From: Beroe ovata
Taxonomy: Eukaryota > Ctenophora > Nuda > Beroida > Beroidae
Reading direction: 5' to 3'
Assembly: GCA_946803715.1 (NCBI GenBank)
Contig: CAMPET010000005.1
Coordinates: 731,604 to 783,427 of the forward strand
Length of the DNA stretch: 51,824 nt
The translations under genes and the position numbers were made by a program. Shown here piece after piece: positions 34,081 to 44,829 of this stretch (its first letter is position 1; the number at the start of each line of letters is the position of its first letter). The notes beneath the pieces are model-generated. The model saw only the letters and a list, made by a program, of their open reading frames with translations. It did not search any database and was not told the origin of the DNA.

Positions 34081-35293
34081 ATTGATACAGGGCTGATAGT
34101 GGGGGTCTACATGAGAAAATTATCGGAACACTGACACCTCTCACGTTCTTAGTTTCGGATAGGGAAGTTTTATATTTTATATTAACAGCCTTGGGGATTC
34201 ATACATTTGATTGCAAAGGCTTTTGGTACACTCGGGAAACAAGTCAAACGCCCGTTGAAAGAAATAGCTTTTCTTATATGATTTGATTGTACCCTATTTT
34301 CGGTAAACACATCTAGATAAAAGACAACATAATTAATATCATTGAAGCAAGAAACAATTGATCATTTACTTATCAATCGCTCTCTATAAACAACCCAGAT
34401 AATACTTCAGCTAGACAAACAACATTCGTTCTCCGTCATCATGGTAGTAGACAGAGTATTAATCACAATATTCCCAACATTATGACGATTCATAGGCAAT
34501 GAACTGAACGATAAACTGATAAACGACACAGGAAGCAGCAGGAATCATTTGAAAATCATGATTATATCAGCTCTAAACATCTGATAGATATTCTCGGACT
34601 GAGGCACTCGTAGTATACACACTATAATATGGTTCTGAAACAATTACACTGATAAAAACTATTGGTCATGCAGGAAATGCTTACAAACTTTCGATAATCA
34701 CAGTTTCGCTTCTATTGAAATTCCCCGCTATTTTTCAGCGCAGCATCGCACAAGAGAAACCTCGCTGCACATCTGGGAGGATGGGAGATATATAGTGGAT
34801 TGACCCCTGTTCTAGCCAAAGAGGAGTGCTGAGTTACCCTCGGGCCTGGGTACCCGATACATAAATGTACATAATATTATCATTACGACTATGACAAATA
34901 CATTGTTGTAATTTACAAATTACGCAAAGATGCACTCAAAGTAAATGAAGGTATATAAATTCAACGTATTCTATAGTATATAGTGCGATAAGATATCGTT
35001 CACAACAGTGATGAAAGTAAAGCACGGAGTTGGAAATCGGCGGGTAGAAAATATGGTGTGAACGATATCTTGACGCTAAAATTCAAGCGATATCCGGCGA
35101 AACCAGCATCATAACCATAAAACCGACCATTCTTATCATAAAAACTACATTTGTATGAATTGAAAGTTTATTGTAATAAGCAGTAAGATGAGTAGCATCT
35201 CGTCTATATAATTATATATGAGACGTCATATTAATGGTTTGTTTCCGAATCAATTCTTGTAGCCGGGATTCAAACACACACAAATCCAGATTT
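34081..35293. other. Intergenic: SRRM2 upstream region and KCTD 3' flank
   Basis: About 1.2 kb. No open frame is supported. SRRM2 on the minus strand should be promoted from the left part, possibly with a 5' UTR exon. AT-rich runs near 35200 (TATATAATTATATATGA) probably belong to the 3' flank of the KCTD gene. Confidence 0.4.
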
Positions 35294-36513
35294 CTAGGGC
35301 AGCTGGAGCTTCTCAATGTACTTGTTGGGTGACTTAACGTTGTCAGTGCTGTCAAGTTGGTAGGAAGCGAGAATTAGAAATTCCGACTGGTTACACTCGT
35401 AACTGTATCCACTGCCGATGTTTATCACCTGAAACGCGAGGGTTGACAACGCTCGCTGACAAAAATCTCTGACAACACTCACTGACAACACTCAACACCG
35501 TTGACATGGTTACTGACCTGTTCACACTTCCATCCGTCACTCAGAGTTGACAACATCTGGGTCAGTTCGTCCTCGTGAGATTGCAGGACCCGGTAAACAT
35601 GCTGTGTCCGTTTACTCGTGTTGTCCTTTTCCTCTTTCGCTCCGAGCCTCGCCTTTATCAACCGTACCAAAGATGAAATCTGAAATTATCCAGAAAATTA
35701 ACATCTTATTACTGTAGATTTCTATGGCTCACTGTTGAAAAATCCCCATTCCCCAAAATTCGTTGACGAGCTATATAGTAGACACCTACCTGGTAGAATT
35801 CAGCTTCAGCAAGTACTCCTTCATCAACCAAGTTCTTGTCGATGATAACTTTACCGTGGCGAAGGTAGTTGAGCACCGGACTAAAGTAGTTGGGATCCCT
35901 ATCAATGAGGAACGCACCTGTCACACAAATTGGGTATCACACGACACACAACGCAGGAAGAGTACATCATTATATTGCACTTGATTGTAGTATAGTATGG
36001 ACATTGGACATGGAAAGATAAACATTGTACAATCTACATTGTACAGTGTATAGTGTATACTGTATCATGATAGTCGTCCATTATCAAGCGTCCGGCTAAA
36101 CACCATGTATCATTAAGGGTGAGTACAATTTGTTATTTTACAGCAAGTACTGAGTATTTAGTACACTGTACAATGGAATGACAAACTCAAGGACGAACCT
36201 GTTGAATCTCGCATGGAGTCAATCAGTTGCTCGTCGTGACATATGCGACATAGGAATGAATTGGGGTCTTTACAGAGAGTCTGTTTCGTTGTCAGGAATA
36301 TGGTACCTGGAAATAAAATCGATATCAAGGTGGTTTTAGACTTGTTGAAGTATGGTAAATATGTTGGATATCATAATGATCGAGATTATCATCAATCATC
36401 ATACCTCCAACATTGAGCTTTATCCATTCCTTCCTGCTGCCCTGCTGTTTGTTGTTACCGTTTGTTAACGTAACATCGCTGGTCATTCTGATCAAGGACA
36501 TAAGAGTAAACAT
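35294..36513 (-). CDS. BTB/T1-domain adaptor of the KCTD2/5/17 group
   Basis: Five exons (36513-36405, 36306-36199, 35917-35790, 35679-35518 and 35428-35294) join in frame to 213 residues. The T1/BTB domain spans exons 1-3: EWIKLNVGG, then [18 protein letters not shown], then [22 protein letters not shown] and [11 protein letters not shown]. The C-terminal part has [16 protein letters not shown] and LSDGWKCEQ, both diagnostic of KCTD5 and its paralogues KCTD2 and KCTD17. These proteins form pentamers and recruit targets, including G-beta-gamma in vertebrates, to cullin-3 ubiquitin ligase. The first in-frame ATG is 36513 with alternatives at 36501 and 36486; the last sits closest to the usual short N-terminus. 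All splice sites are GT-AG. Confidence 0.93.
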
Positions 36514-37036
36514 TGACAAGGCAGAGCATACGATACACACTTATAACAAGACGTGCACTATTCCGATGCACAAGAGTGTTTGGTTGTAACACAGTGGCGA
36601 TAAACTAATCATCGCACTGTATCTCTGTATCTCAGATGATACATATCATTATAGGCGTGTACAGCTATGATGCTGTGTAACTGCTGTTGATGTACTTAAT
36701 ATGGATTCAGTGTACCATGCTGTGGTGGAGAGACCTCTACACTCTCGATTCAGACCGGAACTGTGCACACACACACTCAGTAAGTATGGTGATTGTATTT
36801 GATAAGAGACCAATCATACACAACTACTCAGAAAGTCATAAATCGTTTTATCTCATAACAACTCCCATGCCGAATCTATATTATATACATAATCGTGAAA
36901 TTTATCAATCAAAAACGAACCATAATCAAAAACCAAATAAAATTGCATCAGCCAATCATCCACTGTCATATCGGAGTGGATTGCTGCAAAGACATTTGAT
37001 AACAGCGAAGTTTGATGCATACATACACAATTCAAA
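36514..37036. other. Intergenic: KCTD promoter side and RAB3GAP2 3' flank
   Basis: About 520 bp with no supported gene; short open frames on both strands only. Confidence 0.4.
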
Positions 37037-40000
37037 CTAAAATTTATTAGCTAGGCAAGACTGAAGCTGTTTTGCATAACTGATCTCAACACTGTCTCCT
37101 GACACCCAAGTCAATACTTGCGAAAACGCCTTGAACACTGTCCTTATGTCCACAATCGCCACATCCGGGTTGTGTTTTGTCCTGAGCCAGCTACTTATAT
37201 GTGGGGTTAGGATAGGAAGATATAGTTTCTGAGTTTCTTCATCCCTATAAATCTGCAACTCTAACTGCGAGAGCAGAACATCTAAAAGTTGCAGTCCCAA
37301 ATCCTGTCTCTGTGAAGATGTCATAACAACTTCATCGGCTTCGCTGAACTTACCAACGCTATAGAGAAGTACTGTCATGTATGACTGAATCGGAACGATC
37401 AAGTCCCAAATGGTGGCTAAATTTACAATCAGAGTAACCCAAGAAGTTGCATGTGGCTGGATATTTATATCAGAGCTGATTGCTGATTTTGTTGAGTTTT
37501 TCAGCATTTGTTCACGACAATGGTCAATTTCGGGGGATGAACTCAATGTAAGATGCCCCGATGTAGTCATTGAAGTGAAGAAAAGGTTGTGGAATTTGGG
37601 AGGGAAGAGGGCCGATGGACGTAAATTTTTGATATTCAAAGATAAAATAAGTTCGATTGAGGTCAACAGTTGTGCATGCAATAGCACAAAGTTGGGGTTC
37701 AATGGCTTATCTGAGCAAACAACTTTATGAATGAGCCAATTTCGTTGATCAGAAACCCAAACATTCTCATTCTGCAAGACAGTTCTTTCATCTGTAGAAG
37801 GAGATGCCATATTGACATCAATCATGATTTGACGGGCTATTGAAACAAAACTTATGGCACATTCGAGTGAAAGGGAAAATTCCTTAATACAGACCCTATC
37901 TTTCGGTTGTCTTCCGACCTTTTCAATGATATGGTAAATTTTCTTAAGCTTGTTGCAAAACACTGTTTCCCAAAGAACATACAAGAGATTTTGCTGAATT
38001 TCCACTGACTGTACACTTAGAACTATCTTAGCTGCCGATATGAGACACTGTAATTCCACTACAGGTGACTGAGTGGCGAGAACTTCACTCCACTGATAAA
38101 TCAAACATTCAACGAGGCATACTGATATTGTAACATGATTAAGTTGATAAGGCCATAGAGGAACTAAGTTCAGTAACCATTGGAGATTGTCATCATTACA
38201 ATCCTCAATATTTGTTTCGTCATCCTCTTCAGTAGTCCTTTCGTGACATCTTCCAATCCAATCAATCACATTCTGGATCAGATTATTCTCAATAATACAT
38301 CTTGCAACAATGTGAGTCACGGTGTGATCACTTGAGTTGAGCAGGGTTTCTATATTGCATGCAACACCTGTGTTTATTCGTAAATGCAGCATATCTGTCA
38401 ACTGCTGTCTGACCGTATACCACTTTTCATGTTCTGGAGATAATGAAACCCATCCAACATCATCTTCAAAAATCATATTATTTCCTTCTTCACTCAAAGA
38501 TTTCTGAATTGGACTTGCTTCAACGGTACAAGAATCTATCTCAAGGGCATCAATTGCAATGTTCTGGCAGTATATTAAAAGTATCAAACCGTGTCCAACA
38601 CTGCTATGTAGTCTTATTTTACTGAAAAAATCTTCCCATAATTCTCCAGACGAACTGTAAAGGGATAGGAAGTGGCTGACTACTTTGGTAATTTGAGCTT
38701 GGAATCCCTGCATAAGTATTTGCTTGTCTAAAGACAGGCAGCATTCCAGAAACATGTTGAATGTTACTGATACAGGTATACCACTTTCCATTATCAAACT
38801 AGTAATATTAAGCCAGTTTTCCGAGTACAGTAGCAACAAAGTTAAAAATCGGCATACTTGAATTGAGTTATTACCAGGGACAAAAGATAAGGCAAAATTA
38901 TCTACCCCATTGTTTACTTCAAAACATGAGCATAGATCATTTTTGTCAGGTAACTCGAGTGAGAAGCCTTGGCTGTTCTTTGTAAAATACTTCTCAATTG
39001 CATATTGAAGGTCTGTGAGTAAACAAGAGGTTGGGGATGGATCCCTGAACTTAATCATTTTCCATTCTGTAGACATTTTTGTATACAATGCTGAAAGATT
39101 TGTATGCATTTTGCACAAGTTATAGATGACAAATGATTCTTCTCTCATCCAACTTTCATCTTTGAGTGATATATTTTCCATTAAGGTAAAGCAAACGTTA
39201 CATTTGAATTCATCTGGAAGCTTCTCATCAGTTAATATGACGTCCAATACTTTTTTAATGTTTAAAGGTAACTTTATTTTGGTTATATCTGATTTAATCT
39301 CTTCTTGCTCTCTGATAAACATCTCCTTAGACTCAAGGGTCAACAAAATGCTGTTGATATACTTGGAGTCTTCAAGAGACAACATGTATTCTAATCCCAA
39401 GCAGTTTTCAAATGGCACTGAGATATTCAAGATAGTACCATCTTCTTTCAAGAGCAAACAGCAGGATCTATTGGGTCTCCAATCTGGAATATTCAAGGGT
39501 GATGATAACGAACCTTCACCCAAAGCCCCAAAGGAGTTGGTTATCAATTTCCCTCCTTTACCAACATTGGAAGCTGATACCCTGAAATGTTGATATGGAC
39601 ACCAAATCTCTAATATCCCTCTTTTTCTGATATAGATGATAAGAAACAATGTACTCTGGTTCCTTGTGGAGATATCATCATCTGAGGAAGCAGAGACATC
39701 AATCCATCCACATTGTGCATCCCTGTATCCTTTCCAGATATTGACAATTATCATACTTGACACATCTAAAAGTAAAAGTCGGCCAAACTTATCTGATAGT
39801 ATGCCAAGATTACCCTTTGGAGAAGCCTTTATTGATAATATTTCTCTCATTGGATCATCAATACATATGTTCTTTGAGATAGGAATTGGAGGATCAAAAT
39901 TGAGTTTTTCATCTTTAGGTGCATTCCATCCACTCAACCAGCTTGAACCAGGAATATATGAAATTAGTTTGCTGGCTACATTCATCACAACTTCTGACAT

Positions 40001-40822
40001 AATGGGCTGTGAGGCCTGTTCGCTTGGACAATACTGTGCAATAAATGGAGATTTGCCCACAGCTATATAATTATAAACAGGGCCAAGACCAGCTTGACCT
40101 ATATAATTAGAAGAGCCCCCAGCAAGAGATGCTTGGAAAAGATGTTCAAATGGTGTAGTATTTTTGATCCCAAAGAACTCAACATCAACTGTAGATATTT
40201 GATCCTGAAAAAGCCATTTTTTGAATGAAATTGATATATTCTTTTGAGCATTTGATGTGGGTTTCATTTGCTGGGTTCTGCAGAACCTCAGACATTGATA
40301 TAGACTGAAACCATCTACTGCAATTACCACATCATCATACAGTATTAAAAGCTCATCTTGTAGAACCATAGGATGACAATACTTGATTTTCCTGATTGGA
40401 CTGGGATTGAAAAGTTGTTCAAATAAAAGAATGCCTGTGTCTGTATAAATTCTCAAATAGCCAGATGAAAAGCCAACAGCAAAACAATCCCAGGTACTTG
40501 TTCTTATTAATGTGGTTGTTCCTACACTCTTTTGTTGAAGTGAAACAGACAGAGCAATGATATATGTGGCCGATTCTATAGTCATATCAGCCAATATTCC
40601 TTCAAAGACTGGAGTGTACTCCAATTTAGATGAATTGGTGGATTTCATCAGTCTTGCAGTAATTACATGATTATCATACATGAAAGCACATAATTCACCG
40701 CTGCCACTTAAAGAAAATTGGACACCATCCAACCAGCCTGACTTTTCTTTACTTGCCCTTGAAATCTCCTTCAGAGTCTCAATATCTTTGACAATACCAA
40801 AAACATCAATTCTAGTTGACAT
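37037..40822 (-). CDS. RAB3GAP2: Rab3 GTPase-activating protein non-catalytic subunit
   Basis: A single uninterrupted frame of 1261 residues from the ATG at 40822; the human protein has 1393. An N-terminal beta-propeller region (about 1-500) carries family stretches: VGFSSGYLRIYTDTGILL, AVDGFSLYQCLRFCR, DKFGRLLLLDVSSM, NIWKGYRDAQCGWIDV and KRGILEIW. The middle and C-terminus are helical, with KVGRQPKDRVC near residue 980 and a conserved end. RAB3GAP2 pairs with RAB3GAP1 and acts on Rab3 and, as exchange factor, Rab18, in exocytosis, ER shape and autophagy. The frame is open upstream to 40903, but an acceptor-like CTGTTTTATCAG lies at 40829-40840, so ATG 40822 may be preceded by a 5' exon. AATAAA overlaps the last codons (LANKF). 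Intronless structure over 3.8 kb is unusual for this family. Confidence 0.93.
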   Translation of the reverse strand: MSTRIDVFGIVKDIETLKEISRASKEKSGWLDGVQFSLSGSGELCAFMYDNHVITARLMKSTNSSKLEYTPVFEGILADMTIESATYIIALSVSLQQKSVGTTTLIRTSTWDCFAVGFSSGYLRIYTDTGILLFEQLFNPSPIRKIKYCHPMVLQDELLILYDDVVIAVDGFSLYQCLRFCRTQQMKPTSNAQKNISISFKKWLFQDQISTVDVEFFGIKNTTPFEHLFQASLAGGSSNYIGQAGLGPVYNYIAVGKSPFIAQYCPSEQASQPIMSEVVMNVASKLISYIPGSSWLSGWNAPKDEKLNFDPPIPISKNICIDDPMREILSIKASPKGNLGILSDKFGRLLLLDVSSMIIVNIWKGYRDAQCGWIDVSASSDDDISTRNQSTLFLIIYIRKRGILEIWCPYQHFRVSASNVGKGGKLITNSFGALGEGSLSSPLNIPDWRPNRSCCLLLKEDGTILNISVPFENCLGLEYMLSLEDSKYINSILLTLESKEMFIREQEEIKSDITKIKLPLNIKKVLDVILTDEKLPDEFKCNVCFTLMENISLKDESWMREESFVIYNLCKMHTNLSALYTKMSTEWKMIKFRDPSPTSCLLTDLQYAIEKYFTKNSQGFSLELPDKNDLCSCFEVNNGVDNFALSFVPGNNSIQVCRFLTLLLLYSENWLNITSLIMESGIPVSVTFNMFLECCLSLDKQILMQGFQAQITKVVSHFLSLYSSSGELWEDFFSKIRLHSSVGHGLILLIYCQNIAIDALEIDSCTVEASPIQKSLSEEGNNMIFEDDVGWVSLSPEHEKWYTVRQQLTDMLHLRINTGVACNIETLLNSSDHTVTHIVARCIIENNLIQNVIDWIGRCHERTTEEDDETNIEDCNDDNLQWLLNLVPLWPYQLNHVTISVCLVECLIYQWSEVLATQSPVVELQCLISAAKIVLSVQSVEIQQNLLYVLWETVFCNKLKKIYHIIEKVGRQPKDRVCIKEFSLSLECAISFVSIARQIMIDVNMASPSTDERTVLQNENVWVSDQRNWLIHKVVCSDKPLNPNFVLLHAQLLTSIELILSLNIKNLRPSALFPPKFHNLFFTSMTTSGHLTLSSSPEIDHCREQMLKNSTKSAISSDINIQPHATSWVTLIVNLATIWDLIVPIQSYMTVLLYSVGKFSEADEVVMTSSQRQDLGLQLLDVLLSQLELQIYRDEETQKLYLPILTPHISSWLRTKHNPDVAIVDIRTVFKAFSQVLTWVSGDSVEISYAKQLQSCLANKF

Positions 40823-41274
40823 ATCTGCCTGATAAAACAGATTAACCATAACAGTAAGCTTGCAATTTAGCAAAAAAATTCTTCCAGTTTGGAGATGATA
40901 CACACTTGCCAGGTATATTGTTAAGAAACAGCTACATTATTATGAAAAATTCAATATTTAAAAATTCAACAAGGAATTAGGAACAGGTATGAATGTGCCA
41001 TATGTGAGCAGAATTAAAATTCTTTATTTTACCACTGGATGTATACGTAATGTGTCCATTAATTCTTGCGCGCGCAACGTTTGCACACAGGCTGCGTTGC
41101 TGCAATAAAATAAATAAATAAATAAATATTTTGATATACATCAACACTGGTTTCAATATATTTCCTATGATGCATTGAACAGTGAGCTGGAGCTCCCAGC
41201 CATCATTAAAATTTTACGTTCAGAAAATAAACATAGAAAAAAAGCAAAACCTTGAATAAACCCCCTCTAGAAAA
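40823..41274. other. Intergenic, with AAAT microsatellite
   Basis: RAB3GAP2 upstream region. Contains (AAAT)n near 41105-41130 and a CG-rich patch (TTGCGCGCGCAACG) near 41068. No gene seen. Confidence 0.5.
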
Positions 41275-41556
41275 TTAGTATCGCAAATTGAAAAACCTCT
41301 TCCTAGCTAAGAACGGCCTTGACTTTAAATATTCAACTTGGATCGCCCTATTCTCCAAATAACTAGGAGTTTCTATCCTTGAAATAACTTCTCTAGAAAC
41401 ATTCCAAAAGAAGGCATCTGAAAAAAGCCCATTTCTTAAAGACTCGGATTTAAATTTCTGAAGATTTATTTTAAAACTAGAAAACCCGCCAAGTGGACGT
41501 GATACACTACCCATCGAACGACACCAGGACGTTACTTTAGAACGACAGCTAAACAT
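41275..41556 (-). CDS. Small hypothetical protein, possible mitochondrial targeting
   Basis: A 93-residue frame with a true ATG. The first 25 residues are rich in Arg, Ser and hydrophobics with no acidic residue (MFSCRSKVTSWCRSMGSV), like a mitochondrial presequence. The C-terminus is basic and aromatic (FLARKRFFNLRY). This looks like a small mitochondrial protein, possibly ribosomal, but I cannot identify it. Chance occurrence of a frame this length is not excluded. Confidence 0.4.
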   Translation of the reverse strand: MFSCRSKVTSWCRSMGSVSRPLGGFSSFKINLQKFKSESLRNGLFSDAFFWNVSREVISRIETPSYLENRAIQVEYLKSRPFLARKRFFNLRY

Positions 41557-41691
41557 GACCTGTGATCAAAATCCGAACCACTAATTTGAACCAATGATTT
41601 TACAAAGGAGCACATGATCACAATTTGGCCATTTCTTCGAATAAGCACAGAAAATTGTGCTCGCCCGGTTGTCTGAATTTCGTAAATCGTT

Positions 41692-41961
41692 TCATTGGGT
41701 CAATTTTTGTAGCATGTTATCGAAAATAACATCGTAGCTCACGTGAGTCGAAAAGAATAACTGCAGAGCAGAAGCAACAGCTGTCAACTCAAGAGGAATT
41801 TGACTTTTGCTCGAATCAGAACATACTTCATCCCATTGCAACGAAAACTTTAACGTAATCAAAGCACCATCATCAGAAATGAGCTCCCAGTTCACTATTA
41901 CTACAGTAGTAGCACGTATCCAAGGCAACGCGCACTTTAACTTCAAAATCAGCACGTGCAT
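41692..41961 (-). CDS. Small hypothetical protein or terminal exon
   Basis: An 89-residue frame with an ATG and an upstream in-frame stop. It contains VVIVNWELISDDGALITLKF, a beta-rich pattern followed by an amphipathic helix (ELTAVASALQLFFS). A degraded repeat of its 5' part lies at about 42240-42365. No family was recognised. Confidence 0.35.
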   Translation of the reverse strand: MHVLILKLKCALPWIRATTVVIVNWELISDDGALITLKFSLQWDEVCSDSSKSQIPLELTAVASALQLFFSTHVSYDVIFDNMLQKLTQ

Positions 41962-42239
41962 TTAGTGACAGACATACAGAAATAAATAAATAAAGACAAA
42001 CAAACAACCAAATTATAATATAGACTAGGGAGCCCGTCAAGAAGTCCCGATGAACATCAATGCATCGTATAATGGAACGACTAACGTGATAGATGTTGAA
42101 CGTAGCTTAAATCCAGATTCCAGATCAAGAGCGATCACAGCAACAGGTCACTCAGTGTGTGTGGTCGATGATTCAGTGCAAAACAGAATCATATCATGCA
42201 AGATCTGACTGTCATTGCGCGCGCATTAAACTGCACGTG

Positions 42240-42365
42240 CAACTCCTCCCTTCCCTATCAACAGGCAGAGAGCAACGTAATCGAAACAGCACCATAAGAA
42301 ATGAGCCTACAGGCTGCTAATTTTTGCACGTGCAACTCATACGCTTCCATAGCAACACGCAGTAT
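42240..42365. repeat. Diverged duplicate of 41845-41965
   Basis: AACGTAATCGAAACAGCACC and AAGAAATGAGC resemble AACGTAATCAAAGCACC and CAGAAATGAGC in the ORF at 41692-41961. Both stretches also end with a GCACGTGCA motif. The frame is not maintained, so this is a non-coding remnant. Confidence 0.5.
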
Positions 42366-42906
42366 ACGATGCTACGCACAGACAACATAATAAAAGAGAG
42401 AATGCCAAATTATAATAGAGATTTAACACATTGCTTGAACTTCTGACAAAAGAGGGAAGTTTGTTCCATAGTATTCTAACTCTTTCAGAAAGGAATCTCC
42501 TGTGAAGCTTTCTAACACTACTAGGTAAACTATTTGCCATGGTCAATGAGGATAAAATATTACTTCTATGTGAACCGAATCTAAAGATATGTTTTAAGCC
42601 ATTCAGATCATTATATGCCTTGAAAGTTTCAATAAGGTCTCCACGGTTACGACGTTCTGCCAGTGTAGTAAGCTGTAGACGCCCAAGTCTCTCAGAGTAC
42701 GGTAACTGGCCCATCCCATCAATCATTCGGGTGAAGCGCCTCTGGACGCCCTCGAGCTCAAGTATTAAAGACCAGTTCCCATGCTCAGGAGAAGGGTTCC
42801 ACGCTTGCACTCCATACTCAAGGTGTGGCCTTATCAAAGCTTTGTAAATTCTGAGCATGACATTCTTTTCTCTCAAAGTATAATTTCTCAAGACCCAACA
42901 TATCAT
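42337..42906 (-). mobile_element. LINE reverse transcriptase, C-terminal part
   Basis: 189 residues of the region after the polymerase palm in Jockey/CR1-type non-LTR retrotransposons: MLRIYKALIRPHLEYGVQAW, then LEGVQRRFTRMIDGM, LPYSERLGRLQL and LAERRNRGDLIETFK. It also has the closing RVRILWNKLPSFVRSS. The catalytic core carrying the Y-x-D-D motif is absent; it would lie to the right, where an N (42938) and the linker region follow directly. Confidence 0.85.
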
Positions 42907-42938
42907 TTGATTACACTTACTAATGCAATTACTGATCN

Positions 42939-43631
42939 AGAAATATTAATGTCATTCAATTCTAAATCGTGCGAATTATCTGCAATACTAGAGTCTCTAT
43001 CATTGCAAGAATCGAACTGTGGAAGTGGTCCAGTTGGTTCATCAGTGAACACTGTACCAAATGCTTGAGCAAGTTCTTCAGCCACTTCTGCTGCATTTGT
43101 TGTAAGAGATCCATCTTCACGTTCCAAGTTCTGAACACCAGACTTTAAGAGACGTTTGTTGCGAAGATAACTGAAGAAGGCCTTTGAGTTGTCCTTGACA
43201 TGATGGGCAAGCTTTCTTTCATAGTTAAGCTTCAGTCTTATATTCTCTTCTTCGAAAATTTGCTGCCTTGTCAACGCATGACTGAGCATCTCAGAAGAAG
43301 GGCTCAACTCAAACTGTCTCCAAGCATTGCATTTGAGTTTCTGTTTGCGTTTCAGAGAAGAGTTTGACCATGGTGACTTCAATGGCACATTTTTCTCAGT
43401 GAAGAGGCCAGTTGGAACAGTTTCGTTGATAGTTTGAAATTTACTATTGAGTTCCTCCAACATACCCTCAACATCTAGATCAGGATGAGAATAACTCCAG
43501 TCTATGTTGTTGGCACTATATTCTTNGGCTATGAAACAAATACGAAAAAACCTACAAACCACAAAAGTTACGGCATTCCCAAGGCCCTGACCAGAACGGT
43601 TGATAAACGTACTTCTGGATGTCGTGAGCAT
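42939..43631 (-). mobile_element. LINE ORF2 linker between endonuclease and reverse transcriptase
   Basis: Open frame resembling the segment between endonuclease and reverse transcriptase in Jockey/CR1-like elements: KSPWSNSSLKRKQKLKCNAW, RKLAHHVKDNSKAFFSYLRN, then EVAEELAQAFGTVFTDE. Ns at 42938 and 43526 interrupt the sequence. With the piece at 42337-42906 it forms one element on the minus strand with the endonuclease and the polymerase core missing, so it cannot move by itself. Confidence 0.75.
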
Positions 43632-44829
43632 TGAGTAACATACAGATCATCGTTTACTAAGCCCTCAATTTCCTTTTATCATCAGCTCGCTCAAACATTA
43701 AACAAATATCAACTTGGACCGACATCACATTCACACATGTGATCCAGTGGTATCGATGCTACGTCTCTATTTCAAAACAATTATCGCATAGCAAGCAATC
43801 CAATATTCGTGTTTTACCATATCTACCTAATCTTATAAACAACCACGATCAGAACAAACGCCGTACGTGTGAAAGAGTTCGCAGCAAGAGCGCACCTGCC
43901 TGCAATTATTCCATATAAGGAACGTTTCAGAGCCGCGCGTACCATGTTGCACGTTGCAACTTCAGTTGAATATAAAAGAAATTCAGAGCGCGCGGCCATT
44001 ACTTGAACATAAGTCCATTTTTCAACACGATGGTTAAAGTTTCATCTCTTAAAGTTAGCATAGTTCTAACGTACTGAATGTCCCACAGATTTCCATATCA
44101 ATTTTGTGACATCGCGTTCGAAAAATGTTTCCTCGACCATGTCACCAGCAAAGCTAACTGCGCTGTACGACCGTAAACGCGGCTTTGACATCAGTTTGAC
44201 CCGTTAGTAAAATTTCGACAAAAACTGCCCCAACATAGTTTTGAAAAACTTCGGGACCTCGCGTGTGTAATATTGGTGTGAATTGGGACGTTTAGTTAAC
44301 AATATTTGCTTCAATCAAATATATGATTTGTTCATATATTGACGGCCTCAGTCTCATGTCTCAGTTTCACTTTCAAACAGCACTGCTCGGGCTCCTACCC
44401 ACCCTCCAACTCCAAGTTCCTCTATCAGCCATCTGCTGCATCCCATTTTAGTGTTCAACTTCAAGCTCTTTCGATAAGTCTGATAGGATCGTGATAATGT
44501 CTCCTGACTCGGTTACATTGTACACTTACAGTGTACACACAATCACGTGCAGTTACAGACGTCAGACTCCGACAACAGACTCGAACCGTACATACTTTTA
44601 GTTTTAACTTTAAGTCAGACTCAGAGCGCACGTCTTCAGTCTTGTAGTAATTGTAATTGTAAGCTGAACTTGGAAAATTCAAACACCGAGGCACAAGATA
44701 AAAGCACGAAGATGAAACTGAAAGAGTTTATTTTCCCTCACAGAGTTCATTTCCCTCCATATGTCGGCAGGCGGATTACCGTCAGAGTCAGACTTATACT
44801 TCTGAGAGTGTTCGAGTCAGGGCAGGTGT
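43632..44829. other. Intergenic stretch, no gene seen
   Basis: About 1.2 kb without a supported frame. Contains a small palindromic GTACACTTACAGTGTACAC (44519-44537) and CG-rich patches. Confidence 0.4.

Noticed and set aside
34741-34860. Possible tRNA or small RNA in a GC-richer patch upstream of SRRM2
   Set aside because: No cloverleaf arms or internal promoter boxes could be aligned; nothing beyond short GC runs was seen.
39126-40070. Plus-strand frames of 144-155 residues opposite RAB3GAP2
   Set aside because: They are antisense shadows of the conserved RAB3GAP2 frame.
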